Source: Branchiostoma lanceolatum (lineage: Eukaryota; Chordata; Leptocardii; Amphioxiformes; Branchiostomatidae). From it: a DNA stretch of 64,000 nt. The notes below the pieces were generated by a model. That model did no database searches, had not been told where the DNA came from, and was given only the letters and a program-made list of their open reading frames with translations. The translations under genes were made by a program, and so were the position numbers. The stretch is taken from positions 5,400,198 to 5,464,197 of the forward strand of contig NC_089739.1 in the NCBI RefSeq assembly GCF_035083965.1. Reading direction: 5' to 3'. Of the stretch, positions 1 through 11,055 are shown one piece after another. The stretch's first letter is position 1; the number at the start of each line of letters is the position of its first letter.

Positions 1-304
1 AAACATTAAAAAAGAAATCTTTATCCAACCTTCACCTACACAAAAATTGATAATACAGAGGTGTAAAGATCTTACTCTAAGTGTTAATGACACTGTAAAT
101 TGTACTAAAAGGTTTTTGATGTATAGTGATTCCGATGTAACAGTCATTTGCATTGGAAAATGACATGTAGGAATCCTGTAGTAAATAGACAAGATAATGT
201 CCCTTTATTACGTGTGAATTACGTTTTAATGGTTAGATAAGTGAGAATATAAACATCTGTGTCCTTGGATTGACATTGACTTAGTCTTGATTAATACTGT
301 CATG

Positions 305-400
305 TCACTGTAAATGCACAAATGTACGCGGTGGTTTTATGTTCGCGGTTTTCGTGGTAGACTAGATTCACCGCAAACTTAAATTCACCGCAATTTTTTT
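305..400 (+). repeat. GCGGTGGTTTTA-family dispersed repeat
   Basis: It starts with ACTGTAAATGCA and continues with alternating strings such as GCGGTGGTTTTATG, GCGGTTTTCG and CCGCAAACTTAAA. The same words recur on both strands near 948-1140, 18608-18770, 29703-29870, 31795-32100, 42885-43428, 48690-48852 and 51795-51890. The halves are partly self-complementary, so the unit may fold back. I cannot assign a transposon class. Confidence 0.7.
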
Positions 401-947
401 TCCTCCTACCCCCTTAGCTTGTCTCAAATGCCAACTTGAAACTTGAAACAAACGCTACCCAAAACATAACCTCCGTTGTTCATCAAGGTAGAAATGCAAC
501 ATTTATTCATGATATCCTGAGATATTTTGTTCACAAACGTTTCAATGCAAAGCCAATCTTGGTAAGATATATAATTCGGTTTAAATTATTGTATGTAGTC
601 ATGTTTAGTTTTCCTTCTAACTAGCACCATATGGTCCAGACATATGTAGTTTGTATAGTGAGATGCTATACCGGATAACCCACACAAGGAAGTACAGTAG
701 ATGTTTTGACGTGTAAACAAATAACAGGAAGTAAATGTTGGCATATACTGTTTGCCCTTCTTTTATCAGTTGGACATATGAAGAATATATCTACAATGAG
801 AGTAACATTTGTTGACGTATTGCTATAAATATTTCATTTATAGTTACTTTATGACAGTTGTGCTTTTCTCTTAACTTAAGTCTTTCTTAGATAAGAATTT
901 TTCTTTCTTTGTAATTCTTCCACCAACGCAACAGGTGCAATGGACAG

Positions 948-1140
948 GCTATAGTACCGTAAAAGGGAAAATGTTCGTGATGGTTTTATGTTTGCAGTTT
1001 TCGCGAAGACCTTTTCATCGTGAACTTAAAACCGCAGTGAGCATTTTTCTTCTGTATTCTGTCCGGCTACCCGCTCGTTTCCACTGCAAACTTAAAACCA
1101 CCAAAAACACTCTATTCTCCCTACCGCGAAATTGAGTCCT
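948..1140 (+). repeat. GCGGTGGTTTTA-family dispersed repeat
   Basis: A second, longer copy. It has the words ATGTTCGTGATGGTTTTATG, CATCGTGAACTTAAAACCGC and CCACTGCAAACTTAAAACC, separated by a pyrimidine-rich stretch. It is degenerate relative to the copies at 43.2 kb and 48.7 kb. Confidence 0.65.
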
Positions 1141-2753
1141 TGCAAACTTTACAACTTTAACAGTATATGTATGCCTTATTGTTATGACAAGTTTATTTGA
1201 ATAAGTTAACATACTGTGCTGTTTGCCTTTGATACTGTATATTTGAGATCATATCTTGCCTGTTTATGACAACTAATACAAATATGTGGTGTAGGAAGAA
1301 AGGAAACGACTTTGAATTGAAGACAAAAATAGGTTGTTGACAGTTTTTATAATCTCTTTGCAGAGTAGATCTAATCTTTTGGCTTAATCTCAACCCTCCT
1401 ATAAATATGTGTTAATCCAGATTACTGAAATGTTCAGGTTAGTCCCTTGGGCCTATGACAAGCCAGGGTGCCAGTTTATGGTGCTGTTTGACCTCTAATC
1501 CCTCCAGAGGTCGTATGCAGTTGTTACGATGACCTTTTAGAGCTGTAAAAATTTCGGGGGATCACATTTGAACTGTTGCCCTCTTTTACCAGACATATTT
1601 TGAAAACTGTTGAGGTTACTGAACTTTCCTTTTCCCCTAGTTGAAAAGATTTTCTATAATTAGACCAGAAAGATGAGTAACAACTGGATGATATTACAGA
1701 AAGATTGTATTATGAAAGATACAAACCTGATATAACGGAAGGATGATATAACAGCTTATTCTGCTACTGAAAAAACACATCCTTATAAAACTTCCACTGG
1801 AATATTTGATAACACAAACTCTTGCTAGCTTACAGGAAATTGGGTGACGATATATCTGTTACGACCCTTACAATATGAAAGGTATGCAATACCCAACATA
1901 ACTGACGTATTAAACCTACTGGCTATTCAACGAGATGTTTTTCACATACTTTATACCAGGGGATGTAGCAGTTTACCGTTTGTATTGGCAACTGTTTAGA
2001 AGTTTGAGAAGGAACAAGAAGGGAGTTAGGAGTCCAAGGTAAATATGTAGAGTTTGTGTTGGTATGTGTGCGGGGGTATTTTTAGCGAAGCTTGTGTTGC
2101 AATGTTTACCTAGATAGTGGAACGTCGTGACCTGCGAAACTGGTAACATGTTTTGTGTAGAGGCGCTTGTAAATTCTGTTTGAATGTTGTGCATGTAGCT
2201 CTAATGTTTTATAAAGGTAATGATTTGCTTTCATTCCTAAATCCTAAGGTAGAAGTTAAAAAAGTTCTCGTAATGTTATGAAGCAAAACAAGAGGGTAGA
2301 CAAGTGATGTGTGTTCTATAGTGTTAGATGTTCTTTGATGCTTGTATGTTATAAACAGTATGCATGTGTACATAATATACTCATATAGTGTTGCCATGTA
2401 CCAGTTACATTATGACAACAGCATACGGTGAAATATAGATAAAATCTATATGCTTCTTATGACAATATGAGGTGTGTAGTTAGTGCAAGTTATATATACC
2501 CGTAAAGTTGTACATGAGTCCTTCTACTTGTGATCAGAATCTAGGATAGTAGGAAGACACTTAAATTTTGATGAGTGCATGTTAGTTTACAATGAAATAT
2601 TGTAGGTTTGTTAATGACCTTAGCAAAAACTCGTGAAACTAAGAATTCAATTGTATTGTTGTTTTGTTAATCATTGATGTTACTGGGTAGATGGATTGTT
2701 TTAGGGAGGGGGATTCCATTGGTTTCCATCCCGATGTGAGTGGATCAAACCTT

Positions 2754-2834
2754 TTAACCTTCTCCCTGCTGCCTAACTCTGTAACCAATAGAAAATGGGG
2801 TGCCAAACGGCTACTTCAGTGTGCTAAAGGTTAA
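2754..2834 (+). repeat. 81-bp TTAACCTT...AAGGTTAA repeat, copy 1
   Basis: A short dispersed unit with perfect 8-bp inverted ends (TTAACCTT and AAGGTTAA) around a conserved core reading CTCCCTGCTGCCTAACTCTG, then a near-constant GGGTGCCAAACGGCT segment. Near-identical copies lie at 15629-15709 and 48507-48585. The length and terminal symmetry suggest a very small MITE, but it could be a fragment of a larger family. Confidence 0.7.
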
Positions 2835-3559
2835 TTGCAGTCTGGTCATACACAACTTGGTTTGTTATACCTAGAACTTATAATTTTTTTAGAAGTGGTT
2901 CGCTGGTTATGTCAAACAACGAAACAAAAGTTGTCTCTATATGTGTGTGTTTGTACTCTTGCATGAAGTTGATCCACTGTTAAGATTTCCTATTATTATG
3001 ATGTCTAGTTAGACACAATATTACTGTTCTATTAAGTTATTGTTATTTCAATTATTATCATCTAATCATGATTTCTGTTGTTTGATGAATGGTAATATTT
3101 TCTTTATTGTTGCAAGGTAATTCTATGTAAGGGGTTGAACTCCCAGGAATCTTCGAAAAGCAGCACCAGGCGAAATGTATTCCTCGTTAGATAAATAAAC
3201 TGAAACTGGAGTTTTTCTTCTGGACTGGAAGGTTCAGAAAGCAGTACGGGTAAGGGGGTGAAGTCTGCCATCTCTGACTGCTTTGTGTACCATGTGTGAA
3301 TGTCCTCTGCATAACTGTTGTCCTAACTAATGTCCTCTCCTTCTTCTCTCCCCAGTTCTTTGGCTGCCTTGGAGTTACATTTATGGCGTTTGTGAAGGAT
3401 AGCGCAGAGTACTGCAGGGCACAACACGACGCGTGAACGTCCCACCGAACTGTGCCTCCCGCGCCCAGCAATAATAACCACCCCCCTTTGTTGCACCTCG
3501 TTGCCATTTCGGGCCAGCCATTCCCGCATATTCCCAGAATCACATTGGAATGGGGTAAC

Positions 3560-3720
3560 TCCGACTACGGGTAGCAAAACCCCCTGCCTTACTAGAATTC
3601 TTCGACAGTCAGAAAGGACGCCGTCAGTCGTCCGTCTCCCGCGGGAAAACGACGTCCGTGTCGTTTGGGAAGTTCCAGTCAGCGTGAGAGCTGTGATTGG
3701 TTGAGAGAAGTAGCGTCGTC
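3560..3720 (+). promoter_or_regulatory. Presumed PTP4A proximal promoter / 5'UTR
   Basis: This CpG-containing stretch lies directly upstream of the PTP4A start. It has an ATTGG (inverted CCAAT) box near 3696 and several GACG/CGTC words. No TATA box is evident. The position and base composition support a promoter or 5'UTR, but the transcription start cannot be fixed from sequence alone. Confidence 0.35.
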
Positions 3721-6695
3721 ATGGCGAGACTGAACAGACCGGCACCGCCTGTGGTGCTTGAGCACAAGGGCATGAGGTTCTTGATAATGGACCGCCCCTC
3801 CAACTCCAACCTCCCCAAGTACATCGAGGTAAGTGGTACCTTCCATACAGTTGTATCACCCAAGGGCAATACCATTGATAGTTGCAGGATAGTAACTAAA
3901 ATTAGGAAAGAGGAATTGAGGGGTCATTCAACTTGTAAAGGCTCGCAAGATAGGAGCATAGAGTTAACGAAAGCATGCAATTGTGGATTTCTCCTTCTAA
4001 GGAAAGTTTAGTGACCAAGTTTGTCTTGAACATTCAAGACAGTTCCATGATTTTGACATTGAGATTTTTAATTTACCATTCAGATTCTTTTAGTCAGTGT
4101 GCTCAACACAAAAATACAGGCTTTTCATGCAACTTCATTTGTGCCATGTTGGAATATATTTTACACCTGTTACACATGCTGTAATGGAACATGGTCGCTA
4201 GGGGATTCAAATTATGATCATTATGTCAACAACAAAAAAAACAACTGAGAGTTTGATCATATGTTTCTGTCATTTTTGTGCAGGAACTGAAGAGTCACAA
4301 TGTGAAGGAGTTGGTGAGAGTATGTGAGCCCACCTACAGCACTGAGCCACTGGAGAAGGAAGGCATTCACGTTTGTGTGAGTACACAAGTCTGTTTTTAC
4401 AGGTTTGCATAGCGAAACCTGTGTAGGATCTATCGGGTTGTGCGGGGGCCGCCATCTTGAATTGTGACGACACAGATCGCCATTTTGTACTTGTGACGTC
4501 AGTATGTCGTCGGCTTGCGCGGGGGCTGCCATTACAGGTTTGGGTAGCAAAACCTTTGTTGGATCCGTTGGCATGTGTGGTGGCGGCCATCTTCATTTTG
4601 TGACGTCACAGGGTAGCCATACCATTTCATTGGGAGGGGTGTTTTTTGAGGTCGCTAGCGTTCTTTCTATTTTTAATAAATCGGCACACAACTATCACGT
4701 ATTCAACTCAAATAAAAAGAAAAATTCAATACCAATTCATATTTATAAAAAAAAACGTAATCGCTACACTAATATAGCAAACCTGAAGTATATGTAGCAC
4801 AAATACTTAACTCTAGTTGAAAAATCTTTTGTCCTGGACATGCATTTTCAATTTTTTTTTGTGACAGATAGCTTTTGATGTCAGGAAGGAGTAGTATAGA
4901 TTTTGGCCCTATAGCAGCTTGCTCTGGAACTGCAGGGATGTTTTTGTTGAAATTTTCCACCAATAAGGAATGGCAGATTTTTTGTTTTTGTAGGACTAAA
5001 ACTGACTTTCAACTGATTATTATCATTTTGCAATATATCTGACTTGGATGGTACTTAATTGACGCTATCGTCACGGTAGACAAATTTCACTGTTAAAGGA
5101 AAATTGACATTTTCACTGAACTTTAACTTCACGTTGGCGGCAAGGATAACAGAACGGATGTGTGAAGGAATCATAGATAATAACAACGGGTATTTTCAAG
5201 GTTATGATAAGTTCACAGTACAGAGGTGACCGTGATAACAGTGAACACAAAGTTACAGTGACAGAAACAACAATGACAGTAATCAGATCTAGTAGAAACT
5301 GCTACCTGAATGTCTACTCCATAAGTCTAAGGGGTGTGTTGTTTTGTAGGATTGGCCTTTTGATGATGGCGCCCCCCCACCTAACAACATCGTGGACGAG
5401 TGGTTCAACCTGCTGAAGACTCGCTTCCGTGAAGACCCGGGGAGCTGTATCGCCATTCACTGTGTGGCTGGACTGGGGAGGTGGGTGGCAGCATGTCCAG
5501 TAGCCGGGCTGTCTCTAGCTTTTGATTGTTTCCGTCCCACTCGTTTGGGAGCCGATGTATTGCTAAATTCGTCATGTCAAGCCTACAAGGATACATTTTC
5601 ATCAATTTCATGTCGAAAAGTTCAGATTTTGGGATGGACAGAATGACAGTTTTTTTTTTCCATCCCAACATGCAAATTTCTGTCCCAGGACGGAGGGACG
5701 GTTCCTGGAGACAGCCCTGTTTTATTGTCACCTCTTGCGATGGCATGATGTCCCTGTGGCTCAACTGGTAGCAGCCTCACAGTTGAGCTCCTAGTTCCAA
5801 TTAGCTGTTAACTGGGAGACCCAGGTTAAAATCCTGCATGGGACAGGACATCTCGGTTGGGGCTGCACCGTCTTTCGGAAGGGACATAAAATGGGGGGGT
5901 CCTGTGTTTGCGGAAGCGCCTTGAGCACCTAAAAGGGGAAGGGCTACCAACCCCTCACTGTAAAAGTATACCCTGCTACAGAAACAGCAAGGAAACTGAC
6001 CTATGTGCCACTAGGCACTGCAAGGTGAACAACAGCAAATTTTATATTGTTTTCTATGAATGTGTATTGATTACTTTATGTACAACCTTGATAATCATGA
6101 TGTTATGTCGATTTTCAGAGCACCTGTTCTGGTTGCTCTGGCCTTGATGGAAAGTGGAATGAAATTTGAGGATGCAGTGCAGTTCATCAGAGAGTGAGTA
6201 GGAGGCGCTTTTTATCCCATCTTTGTATAGTCTAAGTTCACCATGCCTGACATTTTTGTGGTAGTTATTGAGGTCAGGAAGAAACATGGCGCTTTAGGCC
6301 CTCTAGCAGTATTTTCAGGCACTGCAACATTACATGACGACACCCCCTTCCTGAGAGTAGTGTGGTATAGTCTATAGACAGCTGGTCAGACAACTGCCAT
6401 AGAATAGAGATGACATATGAAATAAAAGGAAGGGGAAGATCACTAGCATCTGTACTATTCTAGGGCTAGGGCATTAAGAAATTCAGAAAAGCTAGAGATA
6501 AATATTTCACTGAGGTAAAAGATCTTTGATTTCTTGTTTGTTTTTTTGTTTATCATCCTTCATGTTCTTTCCTGTAGTAAACGTCGTGGAGCCATCAACG
6601 CCAAGCAACTGAACTTCCTGGAAAAATACAGGCCAAAGTCCCGGCTGAAGATCATCACAAGGAATGGGGGGAAAAACAACTGTTGTGTCCAGTAG
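3721..6695 (+). CDS. PTP4A: Protein tyrosine phosphatase type IVA (PRL phosphatase)
   Basis: Five coding exons: 3721-3828, 4284-4376, 5350-5480, 6119-6193 and 6578-6695. All have GT-AG borders and joined phases, giving 174 aa against 173 in human PTP4A1. Visible hallmarks are the WPFDD loop with general acid D72, the CX5R signature HCVAGLGR (nucleophile C105, R111) and a C-terminal CCVQ CAAX box (C171) for prenylation and membrane targeting. The A residue that replaces the usual Ser/Thr after the P-loop Arg is the PRL subfamily signature. PRLs are small membrane-linked dual-specificity phosphatases that bind CNNM magnesium transporters (family knowledge). ATG 3721 is the first in-frame Met and aligns with the family start. 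Introns 2 and 3 hold a tandem repeat and a SINE. The single gene is probably orthologous to the vertebrate PTP4A1-3 group as a whole. Confidence 0.96.
4393..4650. repeat. Two diverged ~130-bp tandem units with CRE and YY1-like motifs
   Basis: PTP4A intron 2 carries two consecutive units. Each begins near TACAGGTTTG with an AAACCT counterpart shortly after, then has a GCCATCTT (YY1-like) word and ends with a perfect palindromic CRE, TGACGTCA, at 4494-4501 and 4601-4608. Both units keep GCGCGGGGGC/TGCGGGGGCC-like strings. This could be an intronic regulatory repeat or simply a dispersed repeat family. Confidence 0.6.
4860..4990 (+). repeat. GGAACTGCAGGG-family repeat fragment
   Basis: A fragment with the conserved words GCAGCTTGCTCTGGAACTGC and AGGGATGTTTTTGTT. 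The same family occurs at 20278-20480, 21900-22060 and 44400-44840, and more distantly at 59690-60290. The class is unknown. Confidence 0.55.
5747..6045 (+). mobile_element. tRNA-derived SINE
   Basis: It lies in PTP4A intron 3. The head reads like a tRNA, with an A-box-like TGGCTCAACTGGTAGC and a B-box-like GGTTAAAATCC, followed by an unrelated body containing GGGCTACCAACCCCTC and ACAGCAAGGAAACTGACC. A second copy of the body lies inverted at 18275-18430 in an AGO intron. The 3' end is placed only approximately. Confidence 0.75.
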
Positions 6696-9600
6696 CTGAC
6701 TGTTCCTTCCTTCAGAGTGTACCCTTCCACCCCCGTCTTACCAATGAAATGGTCCTGCCCTCCTTTTTAAAGAAAAAAAAGTGGGACCAGTCCATTTTTG
6801 TTTGTCGGTAATTAAAGAATGGATTGTTCCAAACAATATCACTTGTGAAACTTGTTTTGTTGTCCCAAGTTTGGCCCTTGATTGCCCCCCTCCCCCTTTG
6901 ACGGTAAATTCACAATTGTATTTCATTCCTGGCGTGAAGTGTTTTTTGAAAGAGGATTGTTTCAAAATGCTTGAACAAAATGCATATCATGTGTGAAAGA
7001 CATTGGACCGAAAAAATTGTCTCCAGAAATGCACTACATAACAAATATTTCAAATGGACAAGTCCATTTTGTGTGTATAAAAGGGATGGGAGGGACCACC
7101 TATGTAGAGGGAAATAGAAAAATCTTACCTACAGCCATAGTGGTATAAACCAGTCTTTTCTGAATCAGGCATTTTGAGTAATTTTTTTGTGTACCTCAAG
7201 ATTTCTGCCAATATTTTCTGTGTCAAACTCACTGTATTGCAGAAATATCTGCATATAAAAGTTATACAACAAAATTAGCCAAATGTTTGTAAATGCAAAT
7301 GAGCACATATATGTATACCTCTCTCAAATATCTTTTGAGATGTTGAGTAGTTTCAATACCGTTTATTGCTTTCAGCTTTTTTGTGCAACTTTCATGCTTG
7401 TCCGTACGCAAGGTCTCTTTGTAAAAGTGATGATTGGAAATGACCAGGAGTTTTACATGACTATTTTGAAGCCATCCAGAATTAACTTAAAAGTAGAGCT
7501 ACATGTAGAAAACATAACATATCATGATGGAAATTGTGCCCCCCTCCCCTTTTTAGATACTCCCTAAAATGACCAAAATGTTCAAAAGTCAGAACCCCAA
7601 GCCAGTATTTCACTATAACATTGGAATTATATTTTTCTTGGTGAATATGGATTAATATTTCTGGCATCCACATAAAATACAAGCAAACATTTTACCAGTA
7701 TTATTGTCAATGAAAGAATATCACTTTTGCAAGGAAAGCAGGCCATTATGTAGTGGGATATGTCGTGGACAAGCTTACTCCTTACCTAGCACAATCACTG
7801 AAAGTGCATTAATTACAACGAGAAGGCTAGTTCGTTAATGCTGCTACACAACACATCATCATGACTGTATACAATTGTTCGTCTGTGATTTTGTTATATG
7901 CTAAGGTCCATACATACTCTAGTTACATGAAAAAGTATGCGAGTTTCAAGCTTGTATTCCCACTCTACTCTTTAGTGTTACATTTCACCACCTATCAGTG
8001 AAAATCCAGATGGTAGGTATAGAATGGAATTTGACGAAAAACATCTTATCAAATTCCCCATTTTTTCAAAGTATTATCATGCATGAAATTCTGGTTTGCA
8101 CTTAGCATACACGGGTCAGATTATTTAGAGTGATTGATAATTTGACTTTTGGCTGATTTGAGAGCCACAGCATAAAATATAGCAGTATTGTTATAAATGT
8201 TGTCTCCCACCCCCCACTCTCCCGTAAGGTTAAATGCTCCCCTCTAGGATCTTCATTGATAGGTGCATGTTTTAGGTACATATCTACATATACTATGTCT
8301 GTTACATTTTGCTGCTGAGATTCTAAATATAACTCTTGAAGCACCCAGGCTGGTAAAGAGGTTATGATCAACATTTTTGTGCCAGTGTCCTCTTGACAGG
8401 TATTATGGAATTTTTTGCGTAAGAATTTCAGTGAATGTATTATTATCATCATCATTATTACTGTTGTTATTATTATATGTATGATTGTACAGTTGTCTGA
8501 ATTGAAAGAGATGTGCATTGTAGTCATGGCGACAATGTGCAATGGCGATAATTTCTCATTTTTGAAAAATACTGTTTAATGTAATTAAATCTGTGTCCCA
8601 GCTTTGTTGGGAAACTCTAGGATTTAGTTAAAAGAGGTAAAAAATGATGTTACCTAAATGTGGAGGTAGTCGGTTGTTGACAGTACTTAGTGGTTAATCG
8701 CGTTAGCAGTTTGAATATTAAAACGGCACATCTCTAATTTTTTGCAGTCCCACAGCCATTATGATGCCAACAAGGCAATAGGGTTGACCTCAACAGTAAA
8801 ACTACTGTACAATCTTCTCACTTTTCAAGTGTGGTGGATTTTGTTAAAGTATATCAACACAGGAGCCAGATCCTCCCCCCCATCTTTTGGAGTCCAAAGA
8901 GGTAAAATCACCCCCTCACTCCCCCCCCCCCCCGCCTTGTGTTTCGAATTGACAAGAGGGCCCGTTGCTATAGCAAACTATTAAGTAAGGGCAGGCTTAA
9001 CAAGCCCCCCTCCCACTATACACAATATTACACCTTCCTCAGATTACTTTTCACACACAATCCACTGTAACTAAAAGGCTCATATATTTCTGGAGTATTT
9101 TTAGTGTGTCAGATTTTGTGGCATAAAGCTGGAAAGAAAAAAAACTGTGTGTGAAAGCGCTGTCCTCTCTCCGAGGCTTGACAAAGCATTCCTGTCCTGT
9201 TGCCAAAAAACAAAGAAAAGGAACGAGGGAATAATAAAAAAGAATCTTGTGGTGCATCTCTTAACACCATGTCCTCCACAAGAAAGTTAGAGAGTTCTAT
9301 TTTTCTAGCCGAACTTTTGTACGACCCGGCTCTTGGCAGTGCTTTCACGAAATGCGTCCCTAACGTTGTGTTCCGACTATGCACAACGCGAAACAGTCTC
9401 CGAGTATAGCCCCTACGGTAGAAGGTCAAAAACAGTGTAGCCACTTTTCAAGTACGTTTGTTATGTGCCTTTGTGTATGAAAGAAAAGTAAACAGTTTGC
9501 CACTACAAATGATCGCTTTGCAATTCAGAAAATCCTAGAGATACAGAGACATGACAAATAAACTAGAGATATCGTGAACATCACGAATGATCAAGCGTTG

Positions 9601-10862
9601 GTTGGTTCCAATGTTGATATATGACATTATACTCTGTGGAACAATCTGCTAAACTTGAATCTTGTCTAAGAATATGATAACTGATTATGAACAAGAAATA
9701 TTTGTATGAGCTGCCCTTGTAAAAAATCTTGCCGGCACCTTGCCTGTACTGTGTATTTTTATTTGTATACAATTCTTATGTATTGGAAAGTTGATTTTTT
9801 TGAGAATTGTAGTTCAGCAACAACACAACGGTAATGAAGTAAGGATTTTAATAACGAAGGTTTGCTGGTGGGTATGGTGGGCGTATGGTAAATGTTGATA
9901 GTGTTGTGATAGGAGAAGGACAAAACATGCATGTACCGAGTTTATGTGTGCAGATACTTGTATAGCAAACACTAGAGTATGTTGGTATGACATTGTGACA
10001 CCAAGAAGGAACAAGGCAAGTCCATTCTTCTTTCTTAGAACAGAAAATCTAGTTGCACTTGGGCATTTTTCCACTGAAAATGTACACAGGTTGTACAGTA
10101 TTACACAAAATGGATTAAAAAAAACAAGGCCCAACTTTTATTGCTTGAAAAACCTTTTGAATTTCTTTTTCAGATGTTCACGGGAGACGCCAACAAGTTT
10201 GACATTCAAGCAGCATATTGTATTGTCCACTACATACGTTCTAAAATGATGGTCCAAATTGTATTGTTTTCAGTGGAAAAAATGTTCAAAGCTTGAATTG
10301 CATCAGTGCATTTTTCAACATCGTTTGACTTTTTGGTAACACCCTTTGGGGTTGGGCCATCTTGCTGGTGGTATTTCTACTTAAGCCTGTGGTGCCTGGA
10401 ATTTTCTGGAAAAAAAATACAACTCTTTCTAGGATGGCTGGGCTAGCAAATTGTCGAATTGTTCGCTTGGTACAGATCGGTGGCATGCAAGATTCAAAAT
10501 GGCCGCCTGCGAGTTTTGAGATGGCCGCTATTACATGGTTTTCCTTTTATTCTCATAGACCGTAGTGTTGCGTGGATGTCCGTTGTCATGATGATGTTGC
10601 TGTGTCATCTGTTCTAGAGGAATGTCTCATTCTATAGTTTCTCTCTTGGACAGAGAGCCGATGTACATCAAAATGCTGTTGATTGTACAGATTAGTGTAC
10701 AGCGCGGGGACAGTGCAACAAATGGTTGCCCCCCTCCCCCATTTTTTGGTCAAATAAAGTCTCGGCCAGAGATATAAATGTGTATAACAGCTTGCATCAC
10801 TTGTATTTTTTGCCTCCTTAATACGTCACTATATCTTAAATTTTCAAGTCCCTCCAGAATGA
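6696..10862 (+). other. PTP4A 3'UTR and intergenic sequence
   Basis: No recognisable coding sequence. The open frames, including a 146-codon one on the minus strand at 8102-8542, are AT-rich and domainless. The region probably holds the PTP4A 3'UTR, but its end is uncertain. Candidate AATAAA signals lie at 9557-9562 and 10753-10758. A C-homopolymer runs around 8919-8934. Confidence 0.5.
10753..10758 (+). terminator. Candidate polyadenylation signal for PTP4A
   Basis: An AATAAA hexamer is followed within about 40 bases by GT-rich sequence, near the point where the convergent AGO transcript would also end. It implies a 3'UTR of about 4 kb. AATAAA at 9557-9562 is an alternative. No expression evidence is available here. 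Confidence 0.25.
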
Positions 10863-10993
10863 TAGCCTCTACCAGGCTCCGCGGATCACCTATTGAGCTT
10901 TCCTGTATAGCGGACTACCCTTGGCATACTATTCACTCTATTTGGCCGATTTCTACTATTTTCCCAGCTATCTGCGGAGCCTGGTAGAGGCTA
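10863..10993. mobile_element. 131-bp MITE with TAGCCT ends and 9-bp target duplication
   Basis: The terminal inverted repeats of about 23 bp start TAGCCTCTACCAGGC and end GCCTGGTAGAGGCTA. The element is flanked by CCAGAATGA (10854-10862) and CCAGAATAA (10994-11002), a 9-bp duplication with one mismatch. A 9-bp target duplication is typical of Mutator-like elements. The interior is shared in inverted orientation with the larger element at 42160-42495. Confidence 0.75.
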
Positions 10994-11049
10994 CCAGAAT
11001 AATAGCGGTGTGTAAAGCTTTGTTAGGAACAGTGGTTGCATACATAGTA

Positions 11050-11055
11050 TTTATT
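11050..11055 (-). terminator. Candidate distal polyadenylation signal for Argonaute
   Basis: TTTATT on the plus strand reads AATAAA on the minus strand. It lies about 300 bp from the candidate PTP4A signal, which is the expected layout for convergent genes. It is only a hexamer match. Confidence 0.2.

Larger units (their letters stand above)
1..3720. other. Intergenic region left of PTP4A
   Basis: No convincing coding region. The open frames here are short, AT-rich and lack recognisable domains. It contains two copies of the GCGGTGGTTTTA-type repeat (near 305-400 and 948-1140) and one copy of an 81-bp TTAACCTT-ended repeat (2754-2834). The last 150 bases before the PTP4A start become GC-rich and probably include its promoter or 5'UTR. 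An unseen upstream noncoding exon of PTP4A could lie here. Confidence 0.6.

Noticed and set aside
8102..8542. 146-codon minus-strand frame
   Set aside because: It includes runs of I/M/H from AT-rich microsatellite-like DNA (ATTATTATC). No homology I can recognise and no plausible promoter.
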